Shown here piece by piece: positions 13,159 to 18,202 of a stretch of 18,202 nucleotides of DNA (positions are counted from its first letter, which is position 1; each line of letters starts with the position of its first letter). Location of the stretch: NCBI GenBank assembly GCA_030635045.1, contig DAOVZP010000003.1, forward strand, positions 1 to 18,202, in the 5' to 3' direction. Position numbers and translations under genes: made by a program. Below the pieces are notes generated by a model. It was not told where the DNA came from, did not search any database, and saw only the letters and a program-made list of their open reading frames with translations. The DNA comes from Bacteroidota bacterium (lineage in GTDB: Bacteria > Bacteroidota > Bacteroidia > Bacteroidales > B18-G4).

Positions 13159-15663
13159 ATGCCAATAAGAACAAATCAGTTAAAGAAAGACGATCCTGCC
13201 CCGAAAAAGAAAAGCAGCAGGTCTACCGGGAAAAAAAGTAAGAAAAAGCAGACGCCAAAAAAAGGGAACTCCGTGCTTGGGTTCTTCAAAAATGAAAAAT
13301 TTCAACAGCTGGGCGGCTTTTTCCTGATCCTGCTATCGTTTTATCTTTTACTCTCTTTCATATCCTATATTACAAATTGGTTTACAGCTGGCAGCGATGA
13401 TCTGTTCACAGTTATTCCCTTCCGGGAAATACTTTTTAATGATAGCCTGATAGCCAATAACTGGGGAGGGCGCATGGGCGCTGCCCTTGCCGGCTTGTTT
13501 ATTAAAACATGGTTTGGTGCATCCTCACTGTTATTTTGCCTGTTCTTTTTCGTTTGGGGCTATAAGCTGCTGTTCAGAAAAGCCATACTGCCTGTTGGCA
13601 AAACTTTTCGCTGGTCTTTCATCGCATTGCTTTGGTTCTCGCTGGCACTTGCGCTGGCGTTTAAAAACTCTGAATTGAATATCCTTGGAGGCATCTTTGG
13701 CTATGAAATCAACAATTACCTGGATGGATTCATTGGCCCTCCCGGCACAATTCTATTGCTGGTATTTGTTTTCTTTGGCTTCATGATCATTAACTTCAAC
13801 TTCAGGTTCAAATTCCGAAAAAAGAAGGATAAACCTGCTTCTGATGACATAAGTGCCATTCCCGGAGAAAATACTAACAATGGACCCAAAGAAGACATTT
13901 ACAATACCGTAGAATTTTCTGTTACCGAAGATGATAAGATCGAAAAAGCAGAAGATACTGACAATGCCGGTGAAACCCTGACCGATGATCCTGATAAAGT
14001 CAACAGCGACCTGCCATTTGACAATCCTCCTGAGAAACAAGATAATAAGGGCAATAACCCGGAAACGGATATAGAACTGACCATTGAGGAAACCCATATT
14101 GAAAAGACAACAGGGAAAGGTACCACAGTACACCACACTATCGATACTGAATACGATCCCAAGCTTGACCTGGGCCATTATAAGTATCCTACCCTCGACC
14201 TGCTCGATGATCATGGCGAAGGTGGCGTAGGTGTTGAAAAGGAAGAGCTGGAATCAAATAAAGACCGTATTGTAAAGACCTTGGCCAATTATAATATCCA
14301 GATAGACAAGATCAAGGCCACCATTGGCCCTACGGTGACCCTGTATGAGATCATCCCGGCCCCGGGCGTCCGGATATCGAAGATCAAAAACCTGGAAGAT
14401 GATATTGCACTCAGCCTGTCTGCCATGGGCATCCGCATCATTGCCCCCATCCCCGGTAAAGGAACGATCGGTATCGAAGTCCCGAACCGAAGGAGTGATA
14501 TCGTATCCATGAAATCTATCTTGTCGTCAGAAAAATTCCAGAACTGCAAGTATGAACTTCCTTTCGGGCTTGGCAAGACCATTTCAAATGAAAGTTATGT
14601 TGCCGACCTCACAAAGATGCCCCATATCCTTATGGCAGGGGCAACCGGGCAGGGGAAATCAGTCGGGTTGAATGCCATCCTTACCTCTTTGTTATATAAA
14701 AAGCATCCTTCAGAACTTAAGTTCATCCTCGTTGACCCAAAAAAGGTCGAGTTAACGCTTTTTTCCAAGATCGAACGGCATTTCCTCGCCAAGCTGCCCG
14801 ACTCAGAGGAGGCTATCATAACCGATACACGAAAGGTAGTGCGCACCTTGAACTCACTCGGCATTGAGATGGACAATCGCTATGAGTTGCTCAAGGACGG
14901 GCAGGTAAGGAACATCAAAGAATATAACGTTAAGTTCGTCAACCGAAAACTAAATCCGGAGCATGGCCACCGCTACCTGCCCTACCTGGTACTCGTTGTG
15001 GATGAATTTGCCGACCTCATCATGACTGCCGGCAAGGAAATTGAAACCCCACTTACCCGGCTGGCACAGCTGGCAAGGGCTGTGGGCATCCATCTCATCA
15101 TTGCCACTCAGAGGCCATCAGTAAATATCATTACCGGTACTATCAAAGCAAATTTCCCGGCACGTATTGCCTACCGGGTGATCTCCAAGATCGATTCCCG
15201 TACCATCCTGGACACCGGCGGTGCCGATCAGCTGATCGGGCGCGGTGATATGCTGCTATCAACAGGCAGTGACCTGGTCAGGCTGCAATGTGCCTTTGTC
15301 GATACACCGGAAATTGAACGGGTCACTGACTTTATTGGTTCCCAGCGCGCTTATCCGCATGCATTGCATCTGCCGGAATACCTGGATGAAGAGGTTGACG
15401 GGGCCGATGACTTTGATCCCAGCGATCGGGATGAGCTGTTCGAAGAAGCTGCGCGGATCATCGTACAGACACAGCAGGGATCCACTTCACTCTTGCAGCG
15501 AAAGCTTAAGCTTGGATACAACCGGGCAGGCAGGATCATCGACCAGCTGGAAGCCGCCGGAATTGTCGGGCCCTTCGAAGGAAGCAAAGCCAGGGAAGTG
15601 AGGATCACCGATGAACTCAGTTTGGAACAGTTTTTGAAAGATTTAGATGAAAACAAAGATTAA
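13159..15663 (+). CDS. ftsK: DNA translocase FtsK/SpoIIIE
   Basis: This 834-residue septal DNA pump has a basic N-terminus rich in Lys and Ser (14-35), about four membrane segments (51-71, 106-136, 150-168, 195-214), an acidic, probably disordered linker (about 225-330), the alpha domain (about 360-475), the RecA-like motor with Walker A GATGQGKS (494-501), Walker B VLVVDEFADL (611-620), QRPS (651-654) and the ARIAYRVISKIDSRTILD segment (668-685), and a C-terminal winged-helix gamma domain (about 758-825, with LLQRKLKLGYNRAGRIIDQLE) that reads oriented KOPS-like sites. The linker is short compared with the E. coli FtsK linker. The downstream lolA-like gene begins 4 bp after its TAA, so the two are co-transcribed. 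Confidence 0.97.
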   Translation: MPIRTNQLKKDDPAPKKKSSRSTGKKSKKKQTPKKGNSVLGFFKNEKFQQLGGFFLILLSFYLLLSFISYITNWFTAGSDDLFTVIPFREILFNDSLIANNWGGRMGAALAGLFIKTWFGASSLLFCLFFFVWGYKLLFRKAILPVGKTFRWSFIALLWFSLALALAFKNSELNILGGIFGYEINNYLDGFIGPPGTILLLVFVFFGFMIINFNFRFKFRKKKDKPASDDISAIPGENTNNGPKEDIYNTVEFSVTEDDKIEKAEDTDNAGETLTDDPDKVNSDLPFDNPPEKQDNKGNNPETDIELTIEETHIEKTTGKGTTVHHTIDTEYDPKLDLGHYKYPTLDLLDDHGEGGVGVEKEELESNKDRIVKTLANYNIQIDKIKATIGPTVTLYEIIPAPGVRISKIKNLEDDIALSLSAMGIRIIAPIPGKGTIGIEVPNRRSDIVSMKSILSSEKFQNCKYELPFGLGKTISNESYVADLTKMPHILMAGATGQGKSVGLNAILTSLLYKKHPSELKFILVDPKKVELTLFSKIERHFLAKLPDSEEAIITDTRKVVRTLNSLGIEMDNRYELLKDGQVRNIKEYNVKFVNRKLNPEHGHRYLPYLVLVVDEFADLIMTAGKEIETPLTRLAQLARAVGIHLIIATQRPSVNIITGTIKANFPARIAYRVISKIDSRTILDTGGADQLIGRGDMLLSTGSDLVRLQCAFVDTPEIERVTDFIGSQRAYPHALHLPEYLDEEVDGADDFDPSDRDELFEEAARIIVQTQQGSTSLLQRKLKLGYNRAGRIIDQLEAAGIVGPFEGSKAREVRITDELSLEQFLKDLDENKD

Positions 15664-15667
15664 AACG

Positions 15668-16303
15668 ATGAAAAAAACAGTCATATTCATTATCAGCATA
15701 TTGATTGCTACAATGGCCTTTTCGCAAAGCAAGAAGGCAGAAGCCATCATTGAGGAGATCACAAAAAAAACTCAGGAATACAAATCCGTTGAAATTGAGT
15801 TCACCTTCACCTATGAAGACCCGACAAGTGGCGACGATGTGAGTGAAACCGGGCTACTCATACTTAGCGGCGATAAATACATCCTCGACATAGAGGGGCA
15901 AAAAGTAATTTGTAACGGAGAAACCATCTGGACATACATTGAAGATGCCTGGGAGGTACAGATCAATGCCATCGAAGAAGATGACGGATCCATCACGCCT
16001 TCAAAACTTCTCACATCTTATCATGAGGATTATAAAGCAAAGCTCGAAAAAGAGTATAACAGGGATGGGGTAAATTACCAGAGGATAGTGCTAAAGCCGG
16101 AGGAAGGCAAGAAATGGGTCAAGCTTGATATGATCATAAATGCAGACAAGCAACAGATATCAGAGATCATCATCCATGATAAGAATGGAGGTAAGATCGG
16201 ATACAAGATCGATAAATTCACACCGGATATCGACATCACTGATGCTGACTTCATCTTCAATCCCGAAGATTACCCTGATGTTGAGATAGTGGACATGAGA
16301 TAA
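15668..16303 (+). CDS. lolA: LolA-like outer-membrane lipoprotein carrier protein
   Basis: The 211-residue protein starting at 15668 has a typical signal peptide (KKTVIFIISILIATMAFSQ, cleavage near residue 19-20). An in-frame ATG at 15647 inside ftsK would add seven polar residues; the 15668 start, 4 bp after the ftsK stop, suits the signal peptide better. The mature part follows the LolA barrel pattern: VEIEFTFTYEDP, GDKYILDIEGQKVICNGETIWTY (split by the GQ turn), PSKLLTSYHEDY, a WVKLDMIINADKQQISEI strand pair, and a DADFIFNPEDYPDVEIVDMR end. LolA carries lipoproteins from the LolCDE transporter across the periplasm. The ftsK-lolA order is frequent in Bacteroidota and supports the call. Homology is inferred from pattern only. 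Confidence 0.85.
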   Translation: MKKTVIFIISILIATMAFSQSKKAEAIIEEITKKTQEYKSVEIEFTFTYEDPTSGDDVSETGLLILSGDKYILDIEGQKVICNGETIWTYIEDAWEVQINAIEEDDGSITPSKLLTSYHEDYKAKLEKEYNRDGVNYQRIVLKPEEGKKWVKLDMIINADKQQISEIIIHDKNGGKIGYKIDKFTPDIDITDADFIFNPEDYPDVEIVDMR

Positions 16304-16429
16304 TCCTTCATCATACCATTCAGGTCAATTCATATCTTAAAAAAGTTTAATTACTGCAAATAATCGCAGCTGTTAATAAACCCTTGCTGATGTATGTTAT
16401 CCAAGAGGTAATCATATTATAAACTGCCG

Positions 16430-16975
16430 GTGAATATAGATGACAGGGAAATATTGAAACTTATAAGGGAAGAACACTCCGGGGAAAGAGGTTTTATCCT
16501 GCTGGTGAAAAAATACCAGCAACGACTCTACTGGCATATCCGGCGTTTGCTTGTCGATCATAATGATGCGGATGACGTGTTACAGAATACTTTCATTAAG
16601 GTATGGCAGGGGTTACCACAGTTCAGGGGAGAATCACAGCTTTATACCTGGCTTTACCGTATCGCCACAAATGAGGCGCTGAGCTTTATGAAAAAAGCCC
16701 AACGCAACAGATCCATTCCTTATGAAGATGGCGGGGCTGAACTATGTGCCCTAAGTGATAATGCACCATCGATCTCCGGTGATGAGATCAGCCGGAAGCT
16801 GCAAAAAGCCATCCTCATGCTGCCTGCCAAACAAAGACTGGTGTTCAACATGAAGTATTTCGATGAAATGAAATATGCAGAGATCTCAGAAGTGCTCGGA
16901 ACTTCGATAGGGGCATTGAAAGCCTCTTACCATCTGGCAGTAAAAAAAATCGAGAAGCAGCTGCTTGTGGATTAA
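16430..16975 (+). CDS. ECF-type RNA polymerase sigma factor
   Basis: This 181-residue sigma-70 family protein has only regions 2 and 4. Region 2 shows FILLVKKYQQRLYWHIRRLL (22-41), then DADDVLQNTFIKVWQGL (46-62) and LYTWLYRIATNEALSFM (71-87). Region 4 (about 122-176) shows LPAKQRLVFNMKYFDEMKYAEISEVLG and the GALKASYHLAVKKI recognition helix. The start is a GTG at 16430. No TAnnTTTG element is seen in the 127-bp upstream gap, which holds CTGC/GCAG half-palindromes around 16355-16372; autoregulation from an ECF-specific promoter is possible. The two following genes, 32 bp and 15 bp apart, look like its regulator and a target. The identification is secure; the regulon is unknown. Confidence 0.95.
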   Translation: MNIDDREILKLIREEHSGERGFILLVKKYQQRLYWHIRRLLVDHNDADDVLQNTFIKVWQGLPQFRGESQLYTWLYRIATNEALSFMKKAQRNRSIPYEDGGAELCALSDNAPSISGDEISRKLQKAILMLPAKQRLVFNMKYFDEMKYAEISEVLGTSIGALKASYHLAVKKIEKQLLVD

Positions 16976-17007
16976 ACCTTTGTGAAATTTCAACATCAAA
17001 ACAGAAA

Positions 17008-17499
17008 ATGAGCACCACAAACAACATACAAAACGACGAAAACAAATCCGACGGGAAGTTGAAAGATCTTTTTGGAAAAGAGATGCCATACCAGGTACCG
17101 GATGGCTACTTCGAAGATCTTCCAAAGCAAGTCCTTGAATCATGCAGGCAGAGCAGGCAGCAACAGGGTCGCCGCTTATACCTGCAAAAGGGGTTCCTGA
17201 GGATCGTTGCCGCAGCTGCTGTGTTGATTATGGCTGCCCTGGTGATCACCATGGTATTCACACAACGGCAGCCGGAGACTGAGAGCTCCGTCGAATACAG
17301 TATGAAGGAGATCTATTTATATAATATCAATAACCTCGCAGACCTGGAGGAAACCTATCTTCTGTCCCTGATCGATGACGACAGTACATATATGACAGAC
17401 ATCCTGGGAGGAGGAACACCCGACATCTCCGATGAGATCATCATGGAGTACCTCCTGGCTGAAAACCATATAGAGTATCATATAATCAATGAATATTAA
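17008..17499 (+). CDS. Single-pass membrane protein, putative anti-sigma factor
   Basis: This 163-residue protein has a hydrophilic N-terminal part (1-62) containing PYQVPDGYFEDLPKQVLE (27-44), a short motif often seen in Bacteroidota anti-sigma-like proteins. One membrane helix follows (about 64-84, FLRIVAAAAVLIMAALVITM), then an acidic periplasmic part (85-163). Gene order directly after an ECF sigma factor, topology and this motif suggest a membrane-bound regulator that sequesters the sigma factor. A zinc-binding ZAS motif (HxxxCxxC) is absent, so this would be a non-classical anti-sigma factor. The role is inferred and not shown by a recognised domain. Confidence 0.75.
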   Translation: MSTTNNIQNDENKSDGKLKDLFGKEMPYQVPDGYFEDLPKQVLESCRQSRQQQGRRLYLQKGFLRIVAAAAVLIMAALVITMVFTQRQPETESSVEYSMKEIYLYNINNLADLEETYLLSLIDDDSTYMTDILGGGTPDISDEIIMEYLLAENHIEYHIINEY

Positions 17500-17514
17500 T
17501 TAAATAATAACATT

Positions 17515-18057
17515 ATGAAAACAAAAAAAATAACAATTACTGCAATGATCGCCTTACTGGCATTGATCATAGTCATCCCGGTTCAGGCGCAGCATGGCCA
17601 GTTCAAAGACAAGACCGACAAAGAAAGGACAGAGGAATATGCCAGGATAAAAAGTGCCAAGATCGCATTCATCACTGAGCATGTTAACCTGAGCCCGGAA
17701 GAAGCCCAGACATTCTGGCCACTATACAATGAAATGGGACAAAAACGTGAAGAGATCACACACAATCTGATGGAAAGGTTCAAGGGCCTGGATGAAAACG
17801 AAGAAGTTTCAGAGGAGCAGGCTGAAGAGATCATGCAACAGCGCTTTGCCCAGGAAGAAGCTTTGCTTGACCTGAAAAAAGAATATCACAAGAAATATAC
17901 AGAAGTATTACCCGCCACCAGGGTCTTAAAATTATACGAAGCGGAACACAAGTTCCGGGGGATGCTGATGGAAAGGCTGCGAGGAAGGGATGGCGAGCGT
18001 CGCCCTGAAGGTGACAGGAGAAGAGCTCCTGAAAAAGAAAAAGTTGAACCCAAATAA
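17515..18057 (+). CDS. Periplasmic Spy/CpxP-like protein (LTxxQ-type envelope-stress sensor or chaperone)
   Basis: This 180-residue protein has a signal peptide (KTKKITITAMIALLALIIVIPVQA, cleavage near residue 25) and a helical, highly charged mature part. LSPEEAQTFWPLYNEM (57-72) corresponds to the LTxxQ motif of Spy/CpxP-like proteins and of proteins annotated as sensors of ECF-type sigma factors in Bacteroidota. The C-terminus is very basic and acidic (RLRGRDGERRPEGDRRRAPEKEK). Spy-like proteins are ATP-independent periplasmic chaperones, while CpxP damps a stress sensor. In this operon it may be either the target or a feedback sensor of the ECF system. No terminator is seen right after its TAA (18055-18057). 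Confidence 0.8.
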   Translation: MKTKKITITAMIALLALIIVIPVQAQHGQFKDKTDKERTEEYARIKSAKIAFITEHVNLSPEEAQTFWPLYNEMGQKREEITHNLMERFKGLDENEEVSEEQAEEIMQQRFAQEEALLDLKKEYHKKYTEVLPATRVLKLYEAEHKFRGMLMERLRGRDGERRPEGDRRRAPEKEKVEPK

Positions 18058-18088
18058 AAAAGGAGCTGTCTCAAAAGTCCTACTCAAG

Positions 18089-18198
18089 GTCATTTCGAGC
18101 GTTAGCGAGAACTAAACGAAGTGCTCTCATGAGCGAAGCGAGTAAATCTGTATTACTGATAGTCAGCATAATAGATTTCTCCCTTCGGTCGAAATGAC
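18089..18198. repeat. Non-coding element bounded by 10-bp inverted repeats (REP/MITE-like)
   Basis: GTCATTTCGA (18089-18098) and TCGAAATGAC (18189-18198) are exact inverted repeats. Inside, GAGCGTTAGCGAG (18097-18109) and GAGCGAAGCGAG (18131-18142) are near-identical direct repeats. A central imperfect palindrome runs from AAATC at 18144 to GATTT at 18178, with CTGA-TAG-TCAG (18156-18166) at its centre. The segment before it (18061-18080) reads AGGAGCTGTCTCAAAAGTCC, which resembles ends of some insertion-derived sequences. There is no open reading frame. The shape suggests a dispersed hairpin repeat mobilised in trans or a remnant of an insertion sequence; the window end may cut it. Confidence 0.7.
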
Positions 18199-18202
18199 TT
18201 TA

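Noticed and set aside
13716..14214. Overlapping minus-strand open frames inside ftsK
   Set aside because: They mirror the acidic linker region of ftsK, giving Ser- and Ile-rich low-complexity products with no recognisable domain.
16355..16372. CTGC...GCAG inverted repeat upstream of the ECF sigma gene as an operator
   Set aside because: Four-base arms are too short to separate from chance.
1..18202. CRISPR array, tRNA genes, riboswitch, prophage or defence system
   Set aside because: No regularly spaced repeats, cloverleaf-like segments, conserved aptamer patterns or phage/defence proteins were seen on either strand.

Overview
The window looks like chromosomal core sequence from a member of the Bacteroidota. 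The reasons are lineage-typical proteins (a PUR/DUF3276 protein, DUF5683, DUF4412), the gene order parA-parB-DUF5683-dapB-lepB, ftsK followed by a lolA-like gene, A-rich leaders without Shine-Dalgarno sequences, and several TAnnTTTG -7 promoter elements. No phage, CRISPR array, tRNA, rRNA or intact insertion sequence is visible. This assignment is by inspection only; nothing was searched.

Layout. Positions 1-230 hold the end of a Lys/Ala/Glu-rich protein, closed by a hairpin terminator whose 3' arm lies inside the next gene. Positions 269-3014 (minus) hold a two-gene operon, murL then murD2, overlapping by 11 bp. This appears to be the alternative route to the D-glutamate of peptidoglycan: MurD2 adds L-Glu to UDP-MurNAc-L-Ala, and MurL epimerises the attached residue. 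It is the most interesting feature of the window. A yqgE gene (3082-3672, plus) is transcribed divergently from it. Positions 3688-6883 (minus) carry a membrane LTA-synthase/sulfatase-fold transferase, a diacylglycerol-kinase-family lipid kinase and a SUI1/eIF1-like protein, tightly packed.

Positions 7088-7474 (plus) encode a PUR-like nucleic-acid-binding protein between a good promoter and a terminator. Positions 7639-12307 form a plus-strand run: parA, parB, a DUF5683 membrane protein, dapB and lepB (a signal peptidase I with an extra N-terminal membrane domain). A secreted DUF4412 protein (12352-13029) ends at a strong terminator, followed at once by a promoter for ftsK and a lolA-like gene (13159-16303). 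Positions 16430-18057 hold an ECF sigma factor, a single-pass putative anti-sigma protein and a Spy/CpxP-like periplasmic protein, which look like one envelope-stress operon. The last ~145 bp are a non-coding repeat with terminal inverted repeats.

Several genes share the theme of envelope construction: peptidoglycan precursor (murD2/murL, and dapB through meso-DAP/lysine), lipid-linked head-group transfer and DAG recycling, protein export (lepB), lipoprotein transport (lolA-like) and stress sensing (ECF operon). Chromosome segregation is covered by parAB and ftsK. No stretch over 300 bases lacks a gene; the longest gap is 6884-7087.
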